A stretch of 64,000 nucleotides of DNA from IMG/VR virus record IMGVR_UViG_3300033145_001136, positions 38,948 through 102,947 of that record. One strand, written 5' to 3'. The DNA is from a virus. The notes below the pieces were generated by a model that worked only from the letters and a program-made list of their open reading frames with translations, did not search any database and was not told where the DNA came from. Position numbers and translations under genes: made by a program. Position 1 is the first letter of the stretch, and each line of letters begins with the position of its first letter. Below are positions 52,118-61,000 of this stretch, in pieces.

Positions 52118-53581
52118 TTACGCGCTAATTACCTTTCGCACATGAGCCAGCTCTGCACTAACTTTCTCATGTAGCTTCTTGAACCCCTCTTCAGATTTGT
52201 CAGTGTGACCATTTATGATATGATATGCCGCCACCAACTCGAACTCATTTTTAACCAATTTAATAATTGATTCGGCAATTGGTTGGCGATTTAGCTCTTC
52301 CATTTCCAATGAAAACCAAGTATCTGTTGGCAAATCTACCGCAATGGCATTTTCCACTGTTTTTAGTAACTCTGGTGGAATTGTTCCGGGTTTCTCAACT
52401 TCACATTTCATGGCAAACAAGGCAAATGGACCGATGTAGTCAGTCTTAGCTAATCTATTCCAAGCCCGAGATTTTATCATGTCCGTTAATTTATCTGAAT
52501 AATTAATGAGAATATCGAGTTTCCTGGTTGGGCTAGATGTGGTAAACAATTCATAGATTTTGTTTATCATGTCTAGGTCTGACCCCTGTTGAAAAACATC
52601 AGACAACGTATTAATTACCCCCTCAGCTTTGTCTATCATTTCTTCAGCATTTTCTTCGGCATTTAACCCAATAGGCAAAGAACTCTTCACAACGTATGTA
52701 ACGATGTCACCAATCGAATTGGGTGTTTCACCCCACATCGTGTCCCTGGCTTGTTCAATCGCAATACCTGCTAGAATATTGCGGAATATAAATCCCAATC
52801 TACGTCCGTCAAGCTTTACCTCATTCCTGGTTTCTGATTTTAATAAGTCAGCCAATTTACTAACGAAATCCATTATTATCTCGTGATCGTCTGATTTTGC
52901 AAGAAACAATTCGGTTGCAGTTCGCATCAAAGGTGGCAATGCCTCACGAGCTTCTTCAAGTCCACCATTAGATACACGATGCGCCCATTCTTCTTTTTGC
53001 TCCTCATTAAGCCAGAATTTTACTGCAGGCGCGTCATCAAAGTCTACATTTTGTAGCACTCGCAATCGGTCCTTTTCTTCCATTTCCATTACATCGGGTG
53101 GGAAAATGAAAGAGGCGAATCTACCGATAAATGCCTCATCTAACTGCTGTGCACCAATATATGTAACGGGGTTCATGGCTCCCCAAACCCATCTTACATC
53201 GGTTTGAAATCCCATAACTCGCCGTGACCTGATTACCTCTAGCCATTTATTCTGCATCGCCGGTTTGGCACGTCCAACCTCATCAATGAAAACAAAATCT
53301 TTATCCCAGATTGTCTGCGGTGACGGTAGATATTTAATTATGCCTTTCTTATACTCTTCTGCATCTGGGAATCCAATCACATCCTCAAATTGTGCCTTCG
53401 ATGCGTCGTACGCAATATGTGGCACATCAAGTGCCATTGCCATTTTTATTGCAACTGCGGTTTTGGCCGTACCGTGTTGAGCTAACATCAACAGAGGATC
53501 ACCAGTGAGAAGTGAATATAACATCACATTCTCGTCGTTACGGTGCCATCCGAAAATATTAAGTGCTTCCAAAAATTTCAC
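52118..53581 (-). CDS. MoxR-family AAA+ ATPase
   Basis: 487 residues from GTG 53581 (GGGAGG five bases upstream). Walker A LAQHGTAKTAVA (MoxR form of GxPGTAKT), Walker B DFVFIDEVGRA, sensor-like VWGAMNP and the arginine-finger region EAFIGRFASFIFPPD. MoxR ATPases act as chaperones that remodel or load metal into partners, normally with a VWA-domain protein. The next gene upstream is exactly that. Role in a phage unknown: assembly, host remodelling or defence/counter-defence. Confidence 0.85.
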   Translation of the reverse strand: MKFLEALNIFGWHRNDENVMLYSLLTGDPLLMLAQHGTAKTAVAIKMAMALDVPHIAYDASKAQFEDVIGFPDAEEYKKGIIKYLPSPQTIWDKDFVFIDEVGRAKPAMQNKWLEVIRSRRVMGFQTDVRWVWGAMNPVTYIGAQQLDEAFIGRFASFIFPPDVMEMEEKDRLRVLQNVDFDDAPAVKFWLNEEQKEEWAHRVSNGGLEEAREALPPLMRTATELFLAKSDDHEIIMDFVSKLADLLKSETRNEVKLDGRRLGFIFRNILAGIAIEQARDTMWGETPNSIGDIVTYVVKSSLPIGLNAEENAEEMIDKAEGVINTLSDVFQQGSDLDMINKIYELFTTSSPTRKLDILINYSDKLTDMIKSRAWNRLAKTDYIGPFALFAMKCEVEKPGTIPPELLKTVENAIAVDLPTDTWFSLEMEELNRQPIAESIIKLVKNEFELVAAYHIINGHTDKSEEGFKKLHEKVSAELAHVRKVISA

Positions 53582-53593
53582 ATTATCCTCCCT

Positions 53594-54907
53594 TTAGGCA
53601 AATTTGTAAGTGTCCACAGCATCTTCAATGGCCATGCTTGGTCCCCATCTATTTAACACGTGGTCTTCTTTTCTGGATTCTGTGTACATAATTGTGAGCA
53701 TTTCTAATCCAAGTGTATCCAGCGCATTCTGGTTATCGGATGTCATCGATGCCCAACCATCTGTAAATACCACACATTTTTTGTATCCATTTTCAAGTAT
53801 TGATCCCGCCACGCAATCAAAATCAGTGCCACCTGTGGTACGTACTTTTGTTAAGTCTCGCACATTGGCTTCTACTACTTGATTGCTAAACCAGTATACA
53901 GCACTAAGTTGGGATTTGGCCCTGTTTAATATTGCGATAATGTCTGGTAAATGTGCGGTCACTGACCCAGATGCATCGATATATACCGCCGTACCATACT
54001 GCTCCTCAAAATCCACAACCTCTTCTCGATTATGAAATATCCACACCTGGTGTAAATTTATTAAATTAATGAGATCTCTACTTGATGGATCAAGCATCAG
54101 TGGTGAAGCCTGTCTTTCTAACTCTTCTGTGGGAGCAAGGTATTTGCTCAAGACCGCAGATGTTGCATATTGTGCCAATAATTGTCGTTTAAGTGCTAGG
54201 TTAGAATTGATCATGTTAACCAATTCATCAACAAGGTGTTCGGCAAACCCCGCCTGTGAATTATCCTGCATGTTACGTTTTAATTCTCGCAGGAATCGCT
54301 CAGCCATCTCGCGATCAAAACCAGTTAAGTCACCAACTACTTTACCGTCACCATGATTCCCAAGCAACAATACTCGTGAAATTATCTGGTGCGGGATGAG
54401 TGTTTTCATTACATTGATGATTTCAAGGGTGGTTAACCTATTATCTACTGCCCCACCCCAAATGGCTCGATAAAGTTTTGATACTATCGAACCACGATAC
54501 TGCGATCCTGGGCGTAGTAGCATATTCGGGATTTTGTTTCCGTTGTATAGTTTTGTGAACCATTCACCATTACCACTAGCATCGGGCCAAAGATTAGTAA
54601 TCATGGAATTACACACTGCATCAACCGCAATGTGTTCAATACTATCTGGTAACACGTCATGGATAAAATGGTTAAGTGCTAAATGAAGAAATTCGTGCGT
54701 CACTAAGCAGAATAGGTCTTGATCGGTTTCTATGTTCTCCCGTATGAATTTTGGATCATATTCCATCCACCCATCTTTGCACATACACATTGTAGGGTAT
54801 GCCATGTTCTTGTTTTCACGTACACCTCTAATCATATTCACAGCAAATGAATCAATTCCAAACGCAGGACTAAGTACCTGCCTTACTCGCAACAGGGTTA
54901 TGTCCAT
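53594..54907 (-). CDS. VWA-domain protein with HExxH metallopeptidase-like domain
   Basis: 437 residues from ATG 54907 (GGGG...A-rich site upstream). The N-terminal domain has LVTHEFLHLALNH (HExxH at 71-75 plus a third His), like the putative metallopeptidase domain that precedes VWA in the DUF2201 family. The C-terminal domain has YIDASGSV (MIDAS DxSxS at 311-315) and VFTDGWASM. It pairs with the MoxR ATPase downstream. Probably metal-dependent; whether it is a protease is unknown. Confidence 0.82.
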   Translation of the reverse strand: MDITLLRVRQVLSPAFGIDSFAVNMIRGVRENKNMAYPTMCMCKDGWMEYDPKFIRENIETDQDLFCLVTHEFLHLALNHFIHDVLPDSIEHIAVDAVCNSMITNLWPDASGNGEWFTKLYNGNKIPNMLLRPGSQYRGSIVSKLYRAIWGGAVDNRLTTLEIINVMKTLIPHQIISRVLLLGNHGDGKVVGDLTGFDREMAERFLRELKRNMQDNSQAGFAEHLVDELVNMINSNLALKRQLLAQYATSAVLSKYLAPTEELERQASPLMLDPSSRDLINLINLHQVWIFHNREEVVDFEEQYGTAVYIDASGSVTAHLPDIIAILNRAKSQLSAVYWFSNQVVEANVRDLTKVRTTGGTDFDCVAGSILENGYKKCVVFTDGWASMTSDNQNALDTLGLEMLTIMYTESRKEDHVLNRWGPSMAIEDAVDTYKFA

Positions 54908-55091
54908 TATTTCTTTCCCCTTGGTAAAGGGCAATATGTGACATACAATAAGATCATGCCGAATGCTACGTAGTGAATCTGTACATGTGAAGTAAGTCCC
55001 CTTAAGCGTGGACGCGGCTCTGCCTACTGGGAGTCTATTGGCCTATGGCCGGGTAAGTCTAAAATACGAGATTTGTGTTTTAGATTGCTAC
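54908..55091 (-). other. 184-base gap ahead of the MoxR-VWA module
   Basis: No gene seen. It holds a TCTAAAA/TTTTAGA inverted repeat (near 55057-55083), a GGCC-TAT-GGCC element, and a GC-rich stretch near 54995-55045. It is the widest gene-free stretch in the right half and a reasonable place for the promoter or leader of the three-gene module. I could not fold it into a tRNA. Confidence 0.4.
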
Positions 55092-55319
55092 TCAAAAATA
55101 GTCTAAGATATCTAATGCATAGTTGGTTATCGCGGTAAAATTGGGTTCCTCTTTAATTAACATCTCTTTTATGCCTTCAACATCTTGTGCATTAATCATG
55201 GTAGATAGCTCAAGACATTTTATGTTTGCTTCAACACTAGTGGCATACCGAAAACACAGTACTAACCCATCAAGCATAGTTAAAATAAATATTTTGCTAG
55301 TAATCAATTTCATCTGCAT
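55092..55319 (-). CDS. Small unknown protein
   Basis: 75 residues; a hydrophobic N-terminal third (LITSKIFILTMLDGLVLCF) could be a signal or membrane segment. No clear ribosome binding site; ATG 55319 or 55313 lies inside the upstream gene's end. No family recognised. Confidence 0.5.
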   Translation of the reverse strand: MQMKLITSKIFILTMLDGLVLCFRYATSVEANIKCLELSTMINAQDVEGIKEMLIKEEPNFTAITNYALDILDYF

Positions 55320-55497
55320 TTCTGTGTTTGTGCTTTCGTGTATATCTAGATTTGTCTCTATGTACCTTGGTTGGCATATGTCTAGATCGATATTTAGGAT
55401 ATCTAGCAGATTTCCTATATACTATTTCCTCATGTCGTCGATTTTTTCGTCCCATTGTTCTATGTTTAGTAACGACGATAGGTAAGACGTGGAGCAT
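55297..55497 (-). CDS. Very basic small protein
   Basis: 66 residues, or 52 from the internal ATG at 55455 (MGRKNRRHEEIVYRKSARYPKYR...). Lys/Arg/His-rich, resembling the 64-residue basic protein at 48.4 kb in character. Probably nucleic-acid-binding. The start is uncertain, with no strong ribosome binding site for either. Confidence 0.5.
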   Translation of the reverse strand: MLHVLPIVVTKHRTMGRKNRRHEEIVYRKSARYPKYRSRHMPTKVHRDKSRYTRKHKHRNADEIDY

Positions 55498-55509
55498 TAC
55501 CTATTATGT

Positions 55510-55662
55510 TTACTTGTCATCTATTGCTTTAGCATAAAAGCCTATAGATAAAAGTATGCTAAATGTTATTAATATGATGCGTAACCACATAGGATCTGGT
55601 GCAACCATAGCAATCCATGCAGCTATTACTAGTGTAGTCAGCGAACCAATAACGTAACGCAT
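55510..55662 (-). CDS. 50-residue membrane protein
   Basis: From ATG 55662 (AAGGAG seven bases upstream): MRYVIGSLTTLVIAAWIAMV and WLRIILITFSILLSIGFYA give two membrane helices with a short Pro/Asp loop, a small hairpin protein. Function unknown; a holin-like role is possible only by size. Confidence 0.65.
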   Translation of the reverse strand: MRYVIGSLTTLVIAAWIAMVAPDPMWLRIILITFSILLSIGFYAKAIDDK

Positions 55663-55678
55663 GTTTGTTCTCCTTAAA

Positions 55679-56188
55679 CTAAGTGCGCAGTTCAATCCTT
55701 CTGTCAACCTCGGCATATAGTTGGCATAATACCGGAAAACAATATTGTGGACTAACGTGATAGCTACGTTGCGCTCTGGTCTTCCGCACCAGGTAATCTA
55801 TTGCAGTTTCCAAATGGATATCACTCATGCTCACAATTGGTGTGCATTTACCGGACGCCTCAACCCATATTCCGCACATATTTTTCCAACTACGCCACTC
55901 GTCATATGCCTGTGTTCCACGTGGTGGCCTTGGTGGTTCATAATGGGGCGAAATGGCCCTACAAGGAGACTGTGGTGACATCTCCATCATATCACCAATT
56001 GTGTCATTCGCGAGAGCCAGGTCACCTTTTAATTGTTCAATTTGGCTCTTAAGTTCGCGTCGATTTGCTTGTATGTTGTCGATATAGTCGAGGACTATGT
56101 CGGCTTCCGACCTAGCTAATGTAACCCATGGCGTTGTTTCCCTGTTCCGTCTTAAATACCTTATGATTCTATCACTATGCTCACACAT
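55679..56188 (-). CDS. Unknown protein
   Basis: 169 residues. A coiled N-terminal half (DYIDNIQANRRELKSQIEQLKGDL), a Pro-rich hinge (PHYEPPRPPRGTQAYDEW) and a C-terminal alpha/beta part. No family recognised. Confidence 0.6.
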   Translation of the reverse strand: MCEHSDRIIRYLRRNRETTPWVTLARSEADIVLDYIDNIQANRRELKSQIEQLKGDLALANDTIGDMMEMSPQSPCRAISPHYEPPRPPRGTQAYDEWRSWKNMCGIWVEASGKCTPIVSMSDIHLETAIDYLVRKTRAQRSYHVSPQYCFPVLCQLYAEVDRRIELRT

Positions 56189-56207
56189 AGTATTCCTCCA
56201 GTAGTTA

Positions 56208-56672
56208 TTACTTGTCTTGATCGTGTAACCAAATTAATGCCGCACGACATATGGCGAGTCTCCACGCCTTATCTCTTTTTGGATGATCCCCTAGACGACG
56301 CGGCGATGCTGACCCAAAGGCTTCTTGGAAAATGGCCCCACATTCGAATCCGATCGTATTATCCCCATCTTTTACTTCACGCATACCTAGCGTAAGGAAC
56401 AATTTGTATGTTTCGCACATATGATTAATTAACCACAAGGTTGCGTCCGAATCCCATACAAATCGCGGAATTATGCGCTTAAATGCATTTCTGGCATCAA
56501 GCACCTGCATATCCGGTGGTTGCCAGTCCCCGCGCTCAGGTGGAATAATTTTTTCATCAATCCAAACTACATCACCTTGTTCTACATTGGCAAGCCCCAA
56601 TGCCTCAGTTAGTGACTTTATGAGAAGTATCTCTTCCTCATATACTAAAATTTGCAGATCAAGTTCCGACAT
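56208..56672 (-). CDS. Unknown protein
   Basis: 154 residues, helical, with a C-terminal HPKRDKAWRLAICRAALIWLHDQDK. The pattern 'ERGDWQPP...' through '...ALIWLHDQ' recalls small phage proteins of unknown role. Overlaps its upstream neighbour by 14 bases. Confidence 0.6.
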   Translation of the reverse strand: MSELDLQILVYEEEILLIKSLTEALGLANVEQGDVVWIDEKIIPPERGDWQPPDMQVLDARNAFKRIIPRFVWDSDATLWLINHMCETYKLFLTLGMREVKDGDNTIGFECGAIFQEAFGSASPRRLGDHPKRDKAWRLAICRAALIWLHDQDK

Positions 56673-57051
56673 CTTCTTCTTCCTCCTCTACTTTTCCTAT
56701 GCCCCACACTGTTTTAATTAATTCGACATTTTCGAATGATCCAAATTCTGCATCTATCGCTTCATATATTTTATCAATGAAATAATTCTCGTGTGGGAAC
56801 GGACCTGCATCATACATCTGCATTGTTTCTTCTAGTTCAGATAAGATTTGGCCACACGCATTCAGTAACACTATTTTCCATAAATACTGCGCACGTTCCT
56901 GATCTAGAATACGCCAATCAGCGGATTCACATATCTTATTAGCAAACTTGGTTATTTGTCGCAAATCAATTTGTAATACATGGTCTAATCCCTGTATTAC
57001 ATCTTCTCTACATCGCGACACTTCTGTTTGTTGCATAAAAAGATCGTCCAT
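56659..57051 (-). CDS. Unknown acidic protein
   Basis: 130 residues, helical, ending in a run of Glu (VEEEEEDVGT). GGAGAAAGC precedes the ATG. No family recognised. Confidence 0.6.
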   Translation of the reverse strand: MDDLFMQQTEVSRCREDVIQGLDHVLQIDLRQITKFANKICESADWRILDQERAQYLWKIVLLNACGQILSELEETMQMYDAGPFPHENYFIDKIYEAIDAEFGSFENVELIKTVWGIGKVEEEEEDVGT

Positions 57052-57059
57052 GCTTTCTC

Positions 57060-57437
57060 CTATAATGTATAAATTATTGCAAACACAATCCGCACATCAG
57101 CAGTTATGATGTTAGCTGTGATTGGTTTCCAATATTCAACCGGCAGCCCGGCGTAGCTTTCTTCCGCATCGAAGTTATCATCCACTGCTACACAAATCTC
57201 CCACTTTGGGGTTTCACAATCCTCACACTCGGTTATTTTAAACCATCCACTAGAACCGTGTGGATTTCGTTTCGCACCATCGTACCAAGAATCATGTAGT
57301 ATAAACTCGTATTTATGTGTATCATTTGGGTCTGTGTGAATTATTATTGCTATGCTACATGCTATCTCTGCGTATTGAACTAGTTGTGCTATTAAATCGG
57401 ATACTTGAGCATCAAAACTAGTATCTTTATTATCCAT
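57060..57437 (-). CDS. Unknown protein
   Basis: 125 residues; a strand-rich centre (HKYEFILHDSWYDGAKRNPHG, GWFKITECEDCETPKWEICVAVDD) with one CxxC. No family recognised. It directly follows the ligase gene. Confidence 0.6.
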   Translation of the reverse strand: MDNKDTSFDAQVSDLIAQLVQYAEIACSIAIIIHTDPNDTHKYEFILHDSWYDGAKRNPHGSSGWFKITECEDCETPKWEICVAVDDNFDAEESYAGLPVEYWKPITANIITADVRIVFAIIYTL

Positions 57438-57449
57438 TATGTCCTCGTT

Positions 57450-58811
57450 CTAGCTCTTGTCCCCCCGCAATTTTAAAAATGTTGCAAATCGCAAAGCCCC
57501 ATCTGGCGAGAAATCTGATGTCAGGCTCCAAGGTTGAAACTTGACCTCTGCCCATTTGCCAATCAGTTGCCCATTGTTATGCAACTCAAGGAGTTCCGCT
57601 CTCTGTTTATCAGTAAAACTTGGTATATTCGATGTATATCCTCCAATAGTGTTAACAACAAGGGCACCGATCGTGTGCTCAAATTTCTTCCCTGGTTCAC
57701 CATACTCCATATCTACGATCTCAAAATCGCTTGTGTCGAACCATTTATATTTAAGCCAATTGTATGATCGTTTCCATTCGTACAAAGATCTATGCTTCTT
57801 TAAGACCAATCCCTCAAATCCAGCTTGTATGGCATCGTCGTGTGCCTTAAGCATAGATTCGATAAAGGCCTCGTAGCCACTATTGTCAAGGGTGGTCCCC
57901 TCGACTACTTCTATATTACGCTTTTCACTCGGGATGGGACATGCTTCATAATGAGTCGCGAAATTGAACAACATCTGCTTACGCGCTTCATATACCAAGC
58001 CGCAATCCTGTGCATCCCAGTCCTTTCTCGGAACAATATCGAAGAGGTAGAAGATGATCTCTTCGGGGTTCGAATCTTTGGTTGATTTAACCGCATGTAT
58101 TGATCCGGAGATATCTTTTGAGAAAATTTCTCCGTCCAGTACCCACCCAGGACCAAAGTAACTAGCCAAATGGTCAACCACCAGGTGCATATTTTGACCT
58201 ATGTCCAACCCATTACGGGAAAGTACCTCCCATTGTACTCCACCGCTTCCATCATCATCAAGAAATATTACACCTCGTAGGCCATCAAGTTTTGGCTCAG
58301 CATCCCATTTCAAATCACCAACTCGTTTTCTCGGTTTTTCTTTTTCTATGAGTTTAAGAGACTTGCATATCATTACTTCAAATGAAGGAAGGAAGCTTTT
58401 CCCATATACTGCCTTAATTGTGCCTGTCCCCATTCCCGCTCTGAGATCTTTGTTAAGTATGCGACCAAACCACATCTGTTCCCATGGGTCAGCCATTGAG
58501 GACAGCATATTACACATTTCTACCCTTGCCGCATCGCCGGTTACTTCCCGTTGTGTCAGTCTATCAAGCAAAACAAAGAAATCGACGATTATGTCGTCTG
58601 CGACTGGGCCACCTGGGGTAGTAGGCAATGTTGTATCTGCGTATTGGTGGTATCGCTTGAATGGATCGAACGTATACAGAAGCATGTTGCGCAAGAATAC
58701 ATCATGCTCTGGGCTACGTTGTGACAATTCCTTAAGTAGCGCTATTTTTTCATTTTTTTTGGTTGTATTCGCTACCGCATCTAGTGTCTCGAATACATCG
58801 CGTACTATCAC
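57450..58811 (-). CDS. ATP-dependent DNA ligase
   Basis: 453 residues from GTG 58811 (AAGGAGG six bases upstream). An N-terminal helical domain, then DAEPKLDGLRG with the adenylated Lys174 (motif I KxDGxR), VLDGEIF (motif III), FEGLVLKK (motif IV) and LKYKWF (motif V, KxK form), followed by an OB-fold. It seals nicks in phage DNA during replication and repair. It is 50 kb from the polymerase, so the replication genes are split across the window. Confidence 0.92.
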   Translation of the reverse strand: MIVRDVFETLDAVANTTKKNEKIALLKELSQRSPEHDVFLRNMLLYTFDPFKRYHQYADTTLPTTPGGPVADDIIVDFFVLLDRLTQREVTGDAARVEMCNMLSSMADPWEQMWFGRILNKDLRAGMGTGTIKAVYGKSFLPSFEVMICKSLKLIEKEKPRKRVGDLKWDAEPKLDGLRGVIFLDDDGSGGVQWEVLSRNGLDIGQNMHLVVDHLASYFGPGWVLDGEIFSKDISGSIHAVKSTKDSNPEEIIFYLFDIVPRKDWDAQDCGLVYEARKQMLFNFATHYEACPIPSEKRNIEVVEGTTLDNSGYEAFIESMLKAHDDAIQAGFEGLVLKKHRSLYEWKRSYNWLKYKWFDTSDFEIVDMEYGEPGKKFEHTIGALVVNTIGGYTSNIPSFTDKQRAELLELHNNGQLIGKWAEVKFQPWSLTSDFSPDGALRFATFLKLRGDKS

Positions 58812-58827
58812 ACTGTTCCTCCTTGTG

Positions 58828-59208
58828 TTATCCTTTAATCCACGTAAATAAGGCTACCATCAACTCCATAACGGTTGCCTCTTCCGTAAACTTACTTTCT
58901 GTGATATTATTAACCATTGTGTGATGCCACATTTTGCCATAGTGATCACGTGGCAATCCGTCAGGACCATTATCGCCCCATTCCTCCACAAACGCATCAT
59001 CCCTAACCCATTCGTTAGCATAATCAAGAATCTCGTCCTCTCCCACGAGAACCTCGTTGCCATCACAAAATCTTAACGATATTCTCGGCGGGTCTGCGTC
59101 AATGTCCGCTGTTGCCCCGCCGTCACAATATGTCATCATTATACAGAGGAAATCGAGTGCCTTCTCAAGGTCTGTGAACTTAATTTGTTGCATTTCTTCT
59201 AACGTCAT
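58828..59208 (-). CDS. Unknown acidic protein
   Basis: 126 residues, Asp/Glu-rich, with FLCIMMTYCDGGATADIDADPPRI and HYGKMWHHTMVNN. GGAGGAG precedes the ATG. No family recognised. Confidence 0.6.
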   Translation of the reverse strand: MTLEEMQQIKFTDLEKALDFLCIMMTYCDGGATADIDADPPRISLRFCDGNEVLVGEDEILDYANEWVRDDAFVEEWGDNGPDGLPRDHYGKMWHHTMVNNITESKFTEEATVMELMVALFTWIKG

Positions 59209-59679
59209 TTACTCCTCCTCTATTGGTTCAAGGTTTCCACCTGATCGGGTGTACACACCACCACCATCAATAAATGATTTTCCGCACTCACATTTCACAA
59301 AATCATGTTGAGACATCGATTGTATTGTGTCGTTACAGTGTGTACATCGCATCTTTGGACCTGGGCCAAGCTCACGTACTATTATGAATGCCGCGTCACT
59401 AGTCTCATCCATAAAAGTGTTACTGCCACTTGGCACAAATCCAGTTGTAAAATCTAATAATTCGAAATCTCTCTCACCAGCCTGAAAATCGGCAAGTGAT
59501 GCCACAAATTCACTATTGAGCATTATCATAGGGATTGCCACACCGCCATATGTTGCAAAGACATTGTTATGATATCGTCCCCATGATAACCCACACATAC
59601 AAGAACATGGTGACATATGCGGTGCTCTTTCACGTAATCGCGTTATGTCCCCGCACGCTGGGCAGTAAATTAATTTCAC
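59209..59679 (-). CDS. Zinc-ribbon protein
   Basis: 156 residues from GTG 59679 (GTGA overlap). CPACG and CMCG near the start and CTHC with CECG near the end form two ribbon halves around a strand-rich centre. The ending EPIEEE is acidic. Function unknown. Confidence 0.65.
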   Translation of the reverse strand: MKLIYCPACGDITRLRERAPHMSPCSCMCGLSWGRYHNNVFATYGGVAIPMIMLNSEFVASLADFQAGERDFELLDFTTGFVPSGSNTFMDETSDAAFIIVRELGPGPKMRCTHCNDTIQSMSQHDFVKCECGKSFIDGGGVYTRSGGNLEPIEEE

Positions 59680-59849
59680 AGATAATCTTCTTTCCAATCT
59701 ATGACATATTCAAGTGGGATAGTAAATGTCTTACCATCCATTGTTGGTATATCAATAGTCTGCTCTGGAAGATACCCGACAGCGTATCGTAATTCATCCA
59801 TTTCTTCCCACGTCATAGGAGGCGGGATAGAAAGTATAATCCTGTTCAT
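59676..59849 (-). CDS. Small unknown protein
   Basis: 57 residues from ATG 59849 with GGGGAGGGAG just upstream. SIPPPMTWEEMDELRYAVGYLPEQ then a strand hairpin. No family recognised. Its start overlaps the upstream gene by 56 bases in another frame. Confidence 0.6.
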   Translation of the reverse strand: MNRIILSIPPPMTWEEMDELRYAVGYLPEQTIDIPTMDGKTFTIPLEYVIDWKEDYL

Positions 59850-60021
59850 CTCCCTCCCCTTCTCCCTCATCATATTCCTCCGGGACTATGACCATTGGGC
59901 CACCAGTGATCTCTCCTGTAACAGGATTAATCGGCACTACTACTATTGGTTGAACAGCATCCTCAGTAACTTCGGGTTCGACTGGCACATCTTCTTGTTT
60001 TTCTTCGTCAGGTGTAACCAT
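59794..60021 (-). CDS. Acidic proline-rich protein
   Basis: 75 residues with a strong site (GGAGGATAAT) before the ATG. Very acidic: many Glu/Asp and Val-Pro repeats (VPVEPEVTEDAVQPIVVVPINPVTG). Probably disordered. The last 18 codons overlap the next gene, an unusually long overlap for this window. Confidence 0.6.
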   Translation of the reverse strand: MVTPDEEKQEDVPVEPEVTEDAVQPIVVVPINPVTGEITGGPMVIVPEEYDEGEGEGDEQDYTFYPASYDVGRNG

Positions 60022-60023
60022 TA

Positions 60024-60191
60024 TTATCCTCCAAGAGTTTTATGACCCGGACGCCCAGGGCCATATCCGTATAACCATTTACAATCACACACACAACATG
60101 CCTCTATAAGTACCCCACGACTATTTGTATAAATCGTAACGCCCTCGGGGTGTTTACATTTTGGTTTTCTTTTGATGTTACCATATTTCAT
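60024..60191 (-). CDS. 55-residue Cys-rich protein
   Basis: MKYGNIKRKPKCKHPEGVTI...EACCVCDCKWLYGYGPGRPGH with GGAG seven bases before the ATG and its stop two bases from the next start. Cys/His pairs (CKH and CCVCDC) suggest zinc binding. Shorter than most gene callers accept, but signals and spacing support it. Confidence 0.65.
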   Translation of the reverse strand: MKYGNIKRKPKCKHPEGVTIYTNSRGVLIEACCVCDCKWLYGYGPGRPGHKTLGG

Positions 60192-60211
60192 GTTGTTTCT
60201 CCAAACGAATA

Positions 60212-60276
60212 GGGTGGTGGATTGGCTATCGGGTACGTGAAGCTTGCCAACGTCATGGGTTGACTATCCACCACCC
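60212..60276. promoter_or_regulatory. Nested inverted repeat
   Basis: An 11-base perfect outer pair (GGGTGGTGGAT with ATCCACCACCC at 60212-60222 and 60266-60276) encloses an inner TTGGC/GCCAA pair (60222-60226 and 60246-60250). It fills the 96-base gap between two small genes. No T-run follows on either strand. A regulatory or processing structure is more likely than a terminator. Confidence 0.55.
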
Positions 60277-60287
60277 CGTAGTTTAGT

Positions 60288-60491
60288 TTATTCGATTTCG
60301 TCTACCTTCTTGTTGACATTCAATCCCAAAATAACCCCTGGCACGCCGGGAATTTTCTGCGACCCGCCAGTAGATGCTATTTTGTGTGTTTTTCCAGATT
60401 TACTGAATCCAAACTTCTTACTCATATCAACTGTGATCGTCAAAACATCCTTATCTACTTCGATGTGTACATTTTCACCCATATCAGGCAT
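60288..60491 (-). CDS. Small phage protein of unknown function
   Basis: 67 residues; VHIEVDKDVLTITVDMSKKFG then a Gly/Lys loop (KSGKTHKIASTGGSQKIPG) and hydrophobic strand. Strand-rich like small phage regulators of unknown role. ATG overlaps the previous stop by 8 bases. Confidence 0.65.
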   Translation of the reverse strand: MPDMGENVHIEVDKDVLTITVDMSKKFGFSKSGKTHKIASTGGSQKIPGVPGVILGLNVNKKVDEIE

Positions 60492-60774
60492 CGTGCTCTC
60501 CTTGTTTTAGTTGATCAATTAAATTGTACGTTTCACGCCACGACCAATCCATAGACAATCGTGCAACTATCCACATACCTGGGCCAATTGCACACCAGCT
60601 TATTAACCCGTACAGCGATACCTCCCACTCTCCTATTATTGCCGCCCAGATTGTTACAATACACCCAAGAATCAATGTAAGCATCCCCATTATTCCTAAT
60701 ATCATAGCCCAAAATCTAACAGAACTCATTAGCCATAGTTGAATGGTTGTTAATTTTCGTTCGAATTTATGCAT
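60484..60774 (-). CDS. Membrane protein with two or more helices
   Basis: 96 residues from ATG 60774 (8-base overlap). Hydrophobic segments FWAMILGIMGMLTLILGCIVTIWAAII (~20-45) and SLYGLISWCAIGPGMWIVA (~53-72), flanked by charged ends. Function unknown. Confidence 0.65.
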   Translation of the reverse strand: MHKFERKLTTIQLWLMSSVRFWAMILGIMGMLTLILGCIVTIWAAIIGEWEVSLYGLISWCAIGPGMWIVARLSMDWSWRETYNLIDQLKQGEHDA

Positions 60775-61000
60775 CGTCTTCTCCACGAAGGTCGATTACT
60801 TCATCATAGATCATGGCAACCACTATGTCCGTGCTTTTTGATAATTCAGATGCTTTTAGTACATTTTCGGTAGCCCCTCTAGAGGTCGGGCTATTAGTAC
60901 TTAGCATAATCTTTGCTCGCTCTGACACTTCTTCATAAGTGTGGTCTGGCATCTCGTGAACACTAAAACTATGGTCACTTAGTAGAAGCACTCTTTTCAT
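60767..61000 (-). CDS. Unknown protein
   Basis: 77 residues with a clear GGAGG site. MKRVLLLSDHSFSVHEMPDHTYEEVSERAK and ENVLKASELSKSTDIVVAMIYDE; a small alpha/beta fold. No family recognised. Confidence 0.6.
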   Translation of the reverse strand: MKRVLLLSDHSFSVHEMPDHTYEEVSERAKIMLSTNSPTSRGATENVLKASELSKSTDIVVAMIYDEVIDLRGEDDA

